A DNA stretch of 64,000 nucleotides from Styela clava. Lineage: Eukaryota > Chordata > Ascidiacea > Stolidobranchia > Styelidae. Below the pieces are notes generated by a model. It did not search any database, had not been told where the DNA came from, and saw only the letters and a program-made list of their open reading frames with translations. The DNA lies in assembly GCF_964204865.1 (NCBI RefSeq), contig NC_135261.1:3906001-3970000 (forward strand), given 5' to 3'. Position 1 is the first letter of the stretch; every line of letters begins with the position of its first letter. The position numbers were made by a program, and so were the translations under genes. This document shows positions 38,580 through 49,491 of the stretch, piece by piece.

Positions 38580-41500
38580 ATGAAGCCTTTTTCGAAGATT
38601 CTCGTTTTTACAATTTTTTGTCTGGTGGCTGGAGATACAAGTAGGCGCGTATTTATTCTGAGTAGAATTATATTTTCGTTTTATCTTATCGTAGGATTGA
38701 AAATTTCGAAAAAACACAAGATTATGTTACTTGTCGACCTAGTAGGCAAGCTAATGGTGGCAAGCAAGACGTGATTCCGAACTGCAATATCAAATACCAT
38801 TTTAATTTTTATTGTTAAAAACATGATCAATTTAGTTGAGAATTTATTTTCTCAATCAGATGAAAATACTATATATTGTAAATTTCAGTATTACTTACTG
38901 TATAACAGTGGTTCCCAACCGTTTATTGATCATAGCACTCTTCCACAGGCTTCTAGCACTCACGGCATCTGTTCATCATTTCAGTGGCATTTGTAAGGTT
39001 CTAAATACCATTATGTTCAAACAATTCATTCTCAACAAAGTGAAAACAACCTTTGGAAAAAATTGATCTAGCAACAAAGTTTTCTTGTAATGTAAAATCA
39101 GTTTGTCGCCCAGCACTGTAGCCCCTCGAACTGCTCTGTGACCCCTTGGAGAGCCAGAGGCTCCCGGTTGAGAATCACTGATGTATGACCTATAGTACAT
39201 GTCTATGGTCGTTTTCGGGGAAAAAATTTAATATAACCTCAAAAACCAAAATCCTATTATTGGAAAGATTGCAAATTTATGGTATGCTTTCATAGTAATA
39301 AATTGGTATATTTCGGCATAACATCACTTTCCATTTTCAACTGAAATAAATATCTTTATTTTTACAGATTCCGTCTGTGAGACCTGCACTGCAGATATTG
39401 TAGGTGAAACATGCCAAGTCACTTGTCCAAACTTTCCTAAATGGACCGTGACATGCGCTTGTAGCACTGATACCGCTCACATTCATCACCATAGCATTCG
39501 GAATGCCAGTGAAATAAAATGTGATTGGGACGACATCAGCCATTGTGGTAGATTAATTAAGATTTATTTTCTTATATTTCATTCAATTTTAAAATAATGC
39601 ACCGTGTCTAAGCAAATTTTCTTAGTCGTTCGGCTCACGCTAGCGCAGTGCTCATTTACTATAGGGTTGTGTAAAACCATAGGGTTCCGCCAGTGCAGAC
39701 CAGTTATTTGAGTTTGGTGTTCAAGTGATCCTTCCGATAGCGTCATTTGTGATATTGCCATCCACTCGCAATAATAATCATGCCATATTAATAGTTGCTT
39801 TTTACTCAGTGAATATATGATCAACTGTAATCAACACGAAGTCTAATAACACGGTTGACCTTGCGAACTTCTTTAGATTTTTTCCTTTTAGATTTTTCTT
39901 TATCTTCGCAAAAAGGTTATATAGATTTATACTAACCCTGTTTCTCTTCAGGTCCCAAGGAAGTCGAGTTCAAAACATTTGTCATCACCTCGGGAATTCT
40001 GGTCATCGTTGTTCTATTCCTACTTGGATCAACAATTTATTTATTGATGTGAGTTATTTAATTGCATTCGAATTCAAAATGATTTTGAACAAAATTTCAT
40101 TCGATTTTTACGAAGCAGTTTCATTGAATATCAAAGGTCTTGCTAATAGACTATTATTATCGACTAGACAAGGGCTTTCCAAACTTTTAAGCTCGCGACC
40201 GTTTTCAATATATCAAAACTTTTCTGGACCCCTGTTAAGTCGGCATTGGAAGCGCGCTGCATCTCGGGAATTACGATCAAAGTCGGCATTGTTATGCAAG
40301 CGCGCTACTTCTCTGAACCTATGTGTTCTTTCAGAATCGAGATTTATGTTTTGCACTAGTTTTAATAATTGTGTTTCGAAGCAAAAGCCTAAAAAAAACA
40401 ATAAAGAACTTTGTGGGAAATTGTTGTGTTCTTTGTACCCCTAAAATTCGTTACCCAAATCCACTGAGGGGTTGCTACCCCAGGTTTGGGAAGCCCTGAG
40501 ATAGACGACTGACGCGTCGTGTTAAGCCTATGGAACACGCTGACCGTGGCAACGCTGAATATTACCATAGCACCTCTGGTTTCCCCGCCCTGGTGCAAGA
40601 TATATATGTACGAGAGATCTGCTGCCTTAAAGTAACCGCTGGTTGGATAAGTCTTTTTACTCCAACAAAATGATCTTTTGTACAAACCCCCTACTGCAAT
40701 AATGTGAGATTGTGAGAAAATTTACTAATTATTCAGTTAGGATCGCAAATGCTTTAAAAATTTCAATTTTTAGCTCAATCTGCATTCCTAGCCATAACTG
40801 GATATGTAGGCTACTAATTTTCCTATTTTGGAAAATCTCGACAAAGTTCATGCATATAGCGTGAGATAAGGCGCTATCAAGTTGTTAACTATTTTCACAC
40901 CGCACATGCAATTGAGATATTTTTTTATTATGTTTAACTGTCCCTATTGGCTTTGCTTTCTCCAAAAATAAGAATATCGTAGTTGAATATGCTTAATTTT
41001 ACGCTTGTGTAGTCATGGTTCATCTGTGAAACTTTTTGTTTAGGACATTGTTCCGAATGCCATAAATTTACACAGATGCAATCTTGTCGACATTTATACA
41101 GCGCGAGTTTATTAGTGTTTTTTTTCTAAATTTCTCTACAAGTAAACACTTTAATAAACTCCCTCGTGCGTATAGTTCTTTTTGTCGTATCCATCCGTTT
41201 TGGAATAGGTGAAATATGCACATGGTACTTTAGTTCTTCAGACACGAAAGAGACATATAGATTGTTTTGTTGTTACGTTGTTGTTGTTGATAGAATTCTT
41301 TTTCTCGCTGTTATGAAAAAAATACTTTTCCCAAGTCGTGACCCAATTGCTTTGTAATTTTAATCGGTTAAGGTGGTATTTTTTGATTAAGGATATTTCT
41401 TTATTTACAAGAATTTATTTATTTCAAAGATTTCTGTGTGTTCTAAGAAATTGGTATTTCTGTGTGCGATAACGTCATCAAAATTGAAAACATTCTGATG

Positions 41501-44500
41501 GTTCCGCCTTCGCGTTCGCGATATGGATGTCAGGAGGTACTGGTGTTCTACCGTGGCAGATTTTATACCAGTACTACTGCGTTTTTGCCTTCGTGTCAAT
41601 ATATTTGAGCATCGCTCTCTTGTTTGATATCTTCGGGCATTAGCCGAATATTTAAGACAAGGGATATCTTCCGTATCGCTGCCACGACGCCACTAATAAC
41701 AAATCCTTAATCCCGAATACTCTAAATCAGTGGTTCTCAACCTTTTTGTCTTTGCGGACCCTTCTGATGCTCTCGAAGCGGTCGCTGACCCCTCAAAAGT
41801 GTTTTATTTGAAATTCAGTTCATAGCTTAAACATAAACCTAATGTTCCATACAGATTTAACCAAGCCAAAGATAACACCAAACTAGTGAACATTTCAATT
41901 TATTTTGTCAAATCGAATACACTTAATGGGATTTTTGCTGTTGCATAACATAAGCATGTCATGAAATACGGGGTCGTGTTTTTGATAACGATAGACGCAT
42001 ATCGTCTTCGACGTTTAGTTGGTTACTAGCCTTGGATTTGATATGAACGAGAACAGAAAATCAATTTTCACAAAGGTAAGTGAAGGCGATTGGAACAATA
42101 ACACGTAATGCTTACATCAATACTTTTGGGTACGACGGCAAAATGGCGCACCAAAACTGAGAAAGTGATCACTGTGGCTGTGTTCTCGTATTTATCAATG
42201 TGATGTCATAACTTGTATTCGTCACAATATGTCTAGGGGAGTTGGATCAAAATAGTTTCTGTAGGCTATTGTCACATTGTCATAGGCAGCAAATTTTCGA
42301 GCGTATTACAAAAAAAAAACGATATCAAATTGCAAATAATTTCCTAAAATTTTAATTTAATCGCGGACCCCCTGGAAATGCTTCGCGGACCACTGGGGAT
42401 CCACGGACCCCTGGTTGAGAACTACTGCTCTAAATCCTCTAATTTATAATAATATGGAGCGTAAACAACAACAGACTGCTGAGACAACTCAACAAGGGAT
42501 GATCATACCAGTAAAACGCGCTTGGAAAGCACAACAAAAAATAAATTTCTCAATTACTCTAACGAAATTTCGAAAAAGTATTAAACCCTTCAACTTCTGT
42601 TTGTGTAAGATTGCACTCAAAAGTTTCAGTAAACTGGAAAGCTTTGCACCAAAGTTATGTTTTTCATAATATATGTTCTAAATGACATGGGTTCTGTTTT
42701 GGAGTCAGCTTTGTATTATACAAATTTGTATTCATAAATTGTGATGTTTTTATTTTGCAGTCAAAATTCCAGGCGAAGAGTAACATCAACATCAAGTCCG
42801 AGTGAATTCACAAACAGGACCTCTATGGAAAGTAAGTGTTTGATTTATAAATAGCTATGAAATTTATTTCAATTGCTCAGTTAAATTTAGTAGACCGTTG
42901 TGAATACAATATTTCACATTTCTTAAGGAACAGTACGAATAGACAAACTCGTTAATCAAAAACGAGTTTAAAGAAAACTTACAGTTAAATTTATTGAGCG
43001 TGGGAGTATCATACCTGCTTTTTATTTTATTTTTTCTGATCAAATTGATGTTAACTAATGTATTGGAAAAGTATTATTTTATGTATGCATTGAATTAAGA
43101 AAATTCCATTTACAAGCATTCTCAACAACTTCACAAGGTTTGATACAAGAAGCCGCTGAAACTTGAAAATCTACTATTTTGAAGACATGCCTTGCTTTTT
43201 TCAAAATGATTGGTTACATTTATTTTCTATAATATATTTTCTCTAAGTATCGGTATTCATTTTGAATTTTTTTAGTGATGGAACAGAAAAGCAATAACAA
43301 CAAAATCGTTATTGATGGTTTGGATAACCAAACTAACGAAACTGACGACAATGCCGAACCCAGATATCACCCTTCACCGACAAACATTGAACCAACTAAC
43401 GTAGATGAAAGAGGACCGTTCCCAGTTCCACGAGGAAAACAACAAGAAGGAAAAGCAATTATATACAAACAACAACCGACCAGATCCGTACAAATAGGCC
43501 CTGATTTCGAACCTCAAGCTATAACACCTCCACCCCAAGCTCCATCCCGTCGTAAACGAAATGTAAACCCGGAAGCGTTACCGGAAACAAACAAACCAAA
43601 ATACCAAACCCTACCGCAATTTCAAACATCTCAATTGGACTCAGCACTCCCTTCTTTTTCAATCCCTTTCAATCGGTTCCGTGGAAAGTCTGGTGGCTCG
43701 GAAGAGGGATATGATAACGACCCCGCTCCTTCGCCTCCCTTGTTTCCCCCTCCTCAACTGCCCCCAGTATTTCCACCCTATGATGCACCTCAACCCTTTC
43801 CTCGAAATCAAAAGCAAACAGATTCTGACAGCGAATCCAGGTAATTACAGGGTGACCTTCAAGACCCAAATTTTAACCTGATATAAGTCAGTCTCTAACG
43901 CCGATAAGGTTATTCGGAATCATGTTTTAGAGGTGTGAAATAGAGCGGGCCGCGGGCCACAACCCGGCCCGTCAAGTCATTTAGTATGGACCGTGTCAAC
44001 GTCAGATTTTTAACAAACAAGCGTTGCGTACATGGTAAAACATCTTTTTAGTCTGGTCCAGCTAGATGTCTGAAGCTGGTGACATCTGGTGCTGGTGAGC
44101 ACACCGACAAAATTGTTGCACACCTCTGTTTCAGTACTATAGCACAACTTTGTGCAAAGCATCCTAGATTCCTAAAACTTTGAAGTACAATTATACATTA
44201 ACAGTAGATTAAACGTAAACAGATTTATAATGAATTTCTACCTTTTTATAAGAAGTACAATTCGTGCAACAATAAATAACTCGTGTTTTTTATGGGGTTA
44301 GCTTTGTTTTGTTTCTGTTCTTTTTTACTTAACTTGAATTAATAGTTTATATAATCAGACGTACATAAAGCAAATTTCCCGCAAAAGCGACATTTATTGA
44401 AAAAGCGACTTGAAATGTTCCCATGTGAATCACGGCTCAAGTTTAAGGTTTTGGACGGTTTTAGAGCATATTAACGAAATTGTATGATAGCGCTTTTTTA

Positions 44501-45096
44501 TTATGAAGCCGCATATATTAAAATTCATCCAAACTTAACCGGCCGATCATCTCACGCCAGTGGTTGACGATCTTTTTTTTTTTTTAATTTCTCCACCCTT
44601 TTACGTAATACATTTTTAAAGCTCCTAATTCTTTCCTCTACTGCGCATAGAACTCTACTTGCATTTGGTATTCAATCTTCATCAGAACGTTTGCTTGTAA
44701 TATGTACAACTCGTCATCGGGTTCTTATGCATTTTGAATATAATATATATTCATTACAATAATAATATAAAATAAATATTATTATTACTATTAGTGAAAA
44801 AATTAGTAAAAATACAAATATAAAGTAAAATTTCCTCTTTAAAACTATTCAAATACCTCCATTCCCTGGAATTGCCCTCGGTTGGGAAATGTTGCTGTAG
44901 GCTTTCTTCATTTTATGAGCTTTATTATCGGTATGACTGATGTCATGTACCACGGTACTGGTAAAAACCTTGGTTATGTCTTAGTAAAATGTTATCCCAA
45001 CCCTTTTATTTCAGCCATTATTACGAAGAAGCTGATCCCGTGACTGGACGTAAACAAAACCAGCACGAAGACGAAGAAGAAATTTTTGACAATTAA
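38580..45096 (+). CDS. Type I membrane protein: Cys-rich ectodomain, shared TM exon, proline-rich tail
   Basis: Exons 38580-38640, 39368-39547, 39952-40048, 42761-42831, 43276-43840, 45015-45096 (phases 1,1,2,1,2) give about 351 residues. Exon 1 is a signal peptide (MKPFSKILVFTIFCLVAG). Exon 2 is a 60-residue domain with nine cysteines (CETCTADIVGETC, TCACSTD, IKCDWDDISHCG) and a histidine cluster, and I do not recognise the fold. Exon 3 (97 nt, same length and phases as at 30137) is the membrane segment, TFVITSGILVIVVLFLLGS. The tail is polar then proline-rich (PSRRKRNVNPEALP; PPLFPPPQLPPVFPPYD), with GYDND and a final HYYEEAD exon corresponding to the SYYETT and SDYEPP exons of its relatives. 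Probably a signalling surface receptor. Introns carry several hAT insertions. Confidence 0.78.
38906..39180. mobile_element. Non-autonomous hAT element
   Basis: Ends cagtggttcccaaccg and, reversed, cagtgattctcaaccggg. Flanking 8-mers ctgtataa and atgtatga match at 6 of 8. It is 275 bp, without coding capacity, in the first intron of the membrane-protein gene. Confidence 0.65.
40169..40498. mobile_element. Non-autonomous hAT element
   Basis: Left end caagggctttccaaactttt and right end, reversed, cagggcttcccaaacctggg. It has the subterminal 'gctcgcgacc' and 'cccctgttaag' segments common in such elements. The target-site duplication is not clear (gactagac/agatagac is the best match). Lies in intron 3 of the membrane-protein gene. 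Confidence 0.6.
41728..42427. mobile_element. Non-autonomous hAT element with perfect 8-bp TSD
   Basis: Ends cagtggttctcaaccttttt and, reversed, cagtagttctcaaccagggg. The flanking 8-mers are identical, ctctaaat at 41720-41727 and 42428-42435. The 700-bp interior has 'cgcggacccc' blocks near both ends and no transposase. The intact duplication marks it as one of the younger insertions here. Confidence 0.85.
43928..44128. mobile_element. Short hAT-like element
   Basis: Left end tagaggtgtgaaatagagcg with gggccgcgggccacaacccg inside, and right end gttgcacacctctg. The two ends are inverted versions of cagaggtgtg(c)aa. Flanking 8-mers do not match. It sits in the last intron of the 38.6-kb gene. 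Confidence 0.5.
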
Positions 45097-45103
45097 TGAT
45101 CGT

Positions 45104-45527
45104 ATCGGAATCGTATGGATATATAGAAAACAGACTGTAATAATACATAAAAAATTAATGCCTATTTCTTCTGAATAACCTTGCTAAACTAATTTTATTA
45201 GACAGTTTGTAAATGCGCATTTTTTTTTATCGGTAGAAGTAAAAAGAGTGCTGGGCGATACTTATAAACATAAAATCAGTAATACGATTATAGTAGATTG
45301 CCGAAAAACGTTTTTCATGATTTGATTTTTCAAACTTTTTCTTTCAATATATTCAAATCTTGTCCAAACAGATTTTAAGGTCAAAATTTTCACATTATGG
45401 GTAAAATAGGATCTAGAATAGTCACAACCTATTTATCAATGAATTATCGATATTCTATTTTGTTATTCAGTCTATTGAGTTGAATAATCTAAATAAATCC
45501 ACGTGAACATTAATTCAATTATCTTTT
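45104..45527. other. 3' flank, nothing recognised
   Basis: AT-rich downstream flank of the membrane-protein gene. No clear AATAAA immediately after the stop, and no exon or repeat that I can support. Confidence 0.35.
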
Positions 45528-45989
45528 TTAAATTCCTTCAACAAAATATTCAGTTTTGGTATAGACTGTTACCAATCGCGCGTTTTCAAAATATAATTTG
45601 CATAATTTCTTTAACCCATAAAAGTAAAAAAAGGGTGCGAGAATATAAATAATAAATACAAGCAATAAAAAAACTTTTGCGATACATATGTTGTTTGAAA
45701 GTCTAGAGGCAATGTATAAACGAAAATTGAAATCATGGTACATTGCGCGTTCACAAACTGTCTATACAAGAATTGATTTGCAAATTTCTATACCCGTAAT
45801 AAGAATAAAAAGGGCGAGAATACATACACCAAATACATATCCAGGCCACAACTTATCTTTCAAAGTACCGATATTAAAGTCTGTTATTCGAACTATCCAG
45901 TTAATTAACTTAATAAAACATGATTTCATTATCTCAGGATCGATATTGTCCAAGTAAGATATTCTAGATTCGATTTGTAAACTATGCAA
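45528..45989 (-). pseudogene. Membrane-protein remnant with two hydrophobic segments
   Basis: A - strand frame is open for about 150 codons except for one internal TAG (45762-45764). It encodes two similar halves, each a hydrophobic segment (PGYVFGVCILALFILITG; VFLLLVFIIYILAPFFYF) followed by a Cys-containing basic stretch (IEICKSILV; KKLCKLYF). The halves also resemble each other in DNA (gcgcgtt, then aaaagggygagaata near 45640 and 45815), suggesting an internal duplication. No start exon and no family recognised. Hydrophobic frames arise easily in AT-rich DNA, so a decayed gene is only one reading. Confidence 0.3.
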
Positions 45990-47480
45990 TACTAATTTTA
46001 TTTTTTCTTATATATACATAACAATAAAACATTTTAATGAAAGTATTTTGCTTGAAAGTCTACAATCAAAACATTAAGTTTATAGCTTAAGCGGGGAAAG
46101 AAAAAGAATAAATATAACATTCAAGTTTTTAAGGGTAGAACTCTAGCCATCCATGTTTGAAAATTTGTTACGTTGGCCATACTGGGAAAATTTGTCAAGG
46201 TGATTTTTGACAGCGTAACAAAAAAATTATATTTTACAATAATTTCGAAAAAACAAATATATTGCTCGATTAGCGTGGTCTGAGAATATTGATGACTTTA
46301 ATAAGCCTCAATTTTGTTTTTCAATATTTATAGCGAACAATATCGGATCAACTCTCTAGTTACTAGAGTCTAGTAGACCCATATTCTCAGTTATTCTGTC
46401 TATCTGTCTGTATGTTTAACTGTAACGGCTAAACGACCGGTCGATTTAATTATAATTTCTCAAGTGGGTTATGCTGTCACTCTAGTAATATGTGTCTCTC
46501 CAAAAGTCATGATTGATCGACGGAAACAATGAATAAGAGGGCAGATCGTTATGAAATATCCCATTTTCTTAACAATTTATGACCGTTTTTTGTCAACCAA
46601 GTCAAAAATTGATATTCTAAGAACGATACATTCCAGAGAAGAGAATACACTTTCAAACAAATTGTCTCTCGTCGCGATACTCGAAAAAATGGCGAATCGT
46701 TGGGGATTTCAGGGAGCGTAATCTTAATATTAGCTACAGTATATCCCTTATTCAAGAATGTACACAAAATGTCCAGCGCTTGAAATGAACTGACAGTTCC
46801 GATAAGCCGCTCACTAAATTACGCTGCCGTTATAGATCCGAAAATTTACATGTATGGTAACCGGTTGCTTGAGCGCGAGCCTCAATTGTCAGCGGAGATT
46901 CCTTCCACCTACCGGCCCATTTTATAATGAGTAAGCACGCTCTCTATACGCATGACCGATGCAGATGTGATGCGCATAGGCCGTGTAAGATTCATTTGCC
47001 GACTGATGTGGGAAAATCACGCACAATTTAGGTCTATGATTTGGCGAAAATAACAGGTTAACCATCCTTATACGTGATCTGCATTGGCCACCGCGGGCCG
47101 TGGATTGTTGTAGCCGTATAATCGCAAGTTCCCGTTGTCCTGACGATCAATTACAATGCTCTCGTAGGGCAACCGGAGTTTGAATTGTGATTGGATAGTC
47201 AATTTTAATAATCCTGGTGAGGATATGGGTTCGGGCTGAAAATTGACGACCTGTGTTCGATCACTCCTAAACAAACATAATCGCATGACTCAATGTACTA
47301 ATCTATATGGTAAATTTTTATTCACGATTATTAGAGACTTCTTACACACCTCAAATAGGTCAATTGATGCATCGGATTTTTCAACGGAAATTGCTGACGT
47401 TTGCCTGTGCAGCTTTTGCAGAACTTTGAAAATTTCCACTTGGTCGCCCTAAAAAGATGAGAATATTTTCATTGATTCAC
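45990..47480. other. Intergenic, nothing recognised
   Basis: Includes a 72-codon frame on the - strand near 47068-47286 that matches nothing I know. No transposon ends, RNA genes or splice-bounded exons could be supported. Confidence 0.35.
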
Positions 47481-47483
47481 TAT

Positions 47484-48112
47484 AGTAGGGGTGGACAACC
47501 CCTGGCACGCATGCCAAACTTGGCACGCGAGACCATTTATTCGGCACTCGTGCTAGGACTCGGAAACGAGATCATTCTCCTTCGGATAAACAGTTTCAAG
47601 ACTCTGAATTATCTGATGAAACTCGTTTCGTGCGTATTCGTTTATTCATTAGGGTTTGTTAACAATCCGTTATTTATTTAAACCCTTTTTGTCCTTTCAG
47701 ACGTATGGCTACAGGAAAATGTATTATGACGTAACAAATGAGTGAGATTTCGAGAAGAGCGATGCATTCATTTTGCTACATTCACACATACGGTAATATA
47801 GTTCGACTGTGCACCATTTTTCTTCAATTCTGCTTGATTTATTGAAATGTAAAGCTCATGTTGGCTAGAGTTAATTGCTAACTTACTGTTATAAATTGAT
47901 TTCGAAAGAAATATAAGCGATAAGGGAATACAAAAGAGAAGTGCAGAAAATGGACTATTGCGTGATTAGGATGCCATTCCCGAAAAATTTTCATGTCTTA
48001 AAAACTTTGCAACTGCATTACTCTCCATGTTTTCATCTACATATGCTTGTGAATCTTGGTTCTCAGTTATGAACTTTTTGGAGTCTCGTAATAGGAGTAG
48101 CCTGAAAAATTG
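47484..48112 (+). mobile_element. Decayed hAT transposon with transposase C-terminal remnant
   Basis: At 47484 the bases taggggtggacaacccctgg resemble a hAT terminal repeat with its tggcacgc subterminal block. Downstream a short frame ending at 48112 reads STYACESWFSVMNFLESRNR, preceded by ALLSMF. This is the signature of the hAT C-terminal dimerisation region (family form: ..TY.CE..FS.M..IKS..R..L). The N-terminal and catalytic parts and the right end are not recognisable, so this is a fragment. Confidence 0.55.
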
Positions 48113-48463
48113 AACCAGTATTTCGTGTATTTCTCAGAAAAATATAAGCCCAATGTAAAATCTCTATATCAGCGGTAATGCAGCAGCAGAAGTTTCACTG
48201 ATATAGAATAAGAAAAGTAATCAATATATCATTATACAATATTTGATGTCATATGGCGTATCATAAATATGAGATATCTGGACCATCTAATTTTCTATCT
48301 TGCTGTTATCGAGGCCAAGCATAAATCAAAACAGTTATTTCCGACATGCAACAACGGGAGGCTTATTTTTTATTATGAATTACATTCTTTTGTATTTCAT
48401 TATTTGATTGGTCAGATATATTTCGGGTATTTATTTTGGAAAATAGTTTTTACTGCATACATA

Positions 48464-48469
48464 CTTTAG
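48464..48469. repeat. Target-site duplication, left copy (ctttag)
   Basis: The hexamer ctttag abuts the left terminal repeat and recurs directly after the right terminal repeat at 57289-57294. Together they define the borders of the 8.8-kb element. Confidence 0.75.
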
Positions 48470-48745
48470 TATGGTGGCCCATCCTTGTCACGCGTAAAAT
48501 TAAAAAAATAAAATAAAAAATGAAATAAAAAAATAAAAATAAAAGTAACATAAAAAAATAGCTGTGAAAAAACATAAAAAAAATAAATATTAAAATAAAA
48601 ATAAAAAATAAATAAAATGCCAAAAAAAAAAAATTAAAACGAAAATAAAATAAAAACGGAATAAAAAAAAGCAAAAAAAAAAATTGACAAAAAAAAAAAA
48701 ACGTGAATAAAAAGAAAATAAAAAGGTTGACAACGATGGGCCGCC
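48470..48745. repeat. Left terminal inverted repeat with A-rich simple sequence
   Basis: Two short conserved blocks (outer tatggtggccc...acgcgtaaaatt, inner gacaacgatgggccgcc) enclose about 220 bases of almost pure A with scattered T, G and C. The two blocks are themselves inverted copies of a ggcccatc-gttgtc core, so each transposon end is a small foldback. Further cgttgtcacgcg/cgttgtcatgca copies lie just inside (48750-48810) and may be transposase-binding sites. Confidence 0.75.
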
Positions 48746-49491
48746 GATCGTTGTCACGCGTTTTTATTTTGGGAAAATTTACTTCTGCTTGGGACCAACG
48801 TTGTCATGCATAATCCTACGCGCTCAAACGGTGTTGATTTCTAACTCGTTACTGATTTTTTTCAGCAATATTCAGTAAATTTAATATGCAAATGTTCTAT
48901 AAATTCTCCATGATACAAGTTCAACTAGAAGTAATTTATATATTTAAAAAAATGATAAGAGAATATAGAATTGAATACGAAAATTCAAGAAATTTGTTTT
49001 TACGTGCAGAAGGTAATTGAATTGGAGAATGCTGCCTAAATGCTCAGTTGTCCGGACACTCGTGCGATACCGATACCGTCTGATCGTACCCGGTACCGGT
49101 ACCCAGCATACAGTCACTCATGAAACGAGTGGGAGATACAGATAGTCTAGTAGAATATGATGAATCGAGGGATGGATTGAAATAAATGGTTGAGCCCGCT
49201 CGATTTATCATTCGTCTGGATCGGTACGTTACGGCTGTACGGTATGCCATACCATATGCACATGCCGACATGCACGTTCCATTGAAATCAGGTCTAACCA
49301 TAATCGCCTTCCAGCCTCGTGGTTGTACGATCAGGCAGTAGTGGCTAGGGCCGACGGACGAGTCTTACTAGGCTACTTTGTGCACACAGTCCTTTTCTAT
49401 TAATTCAAGTCTGTGCTATGTGAAATTTTCACATTTTAGTTTTGCAGTTATCACAAATTACGATTACCATACAGGTACCGTACTTATTATA

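Noticed and set aside
43669-43881. Frames on both strands overlapping 43276-43840.
   Set aside because: They are shadows of the proline-rich coding exon, whose frame is fixed by intron phases on both sides.
48450-48674. A minus-strand frame of mostly Phe/Leu/Ile residues that looks like a membrane protein.
   Set aside because: It is a translation of the A-rich simple sequence in the left terminal repeat.
49044-49301. An 85-codon minus-strand frame with Tyr/Arg/Ser repeats.
   Set aside because: It lies in the leader between the transposon end and the kinase gene, has no recognisable domain, and is opposite to the kinase.
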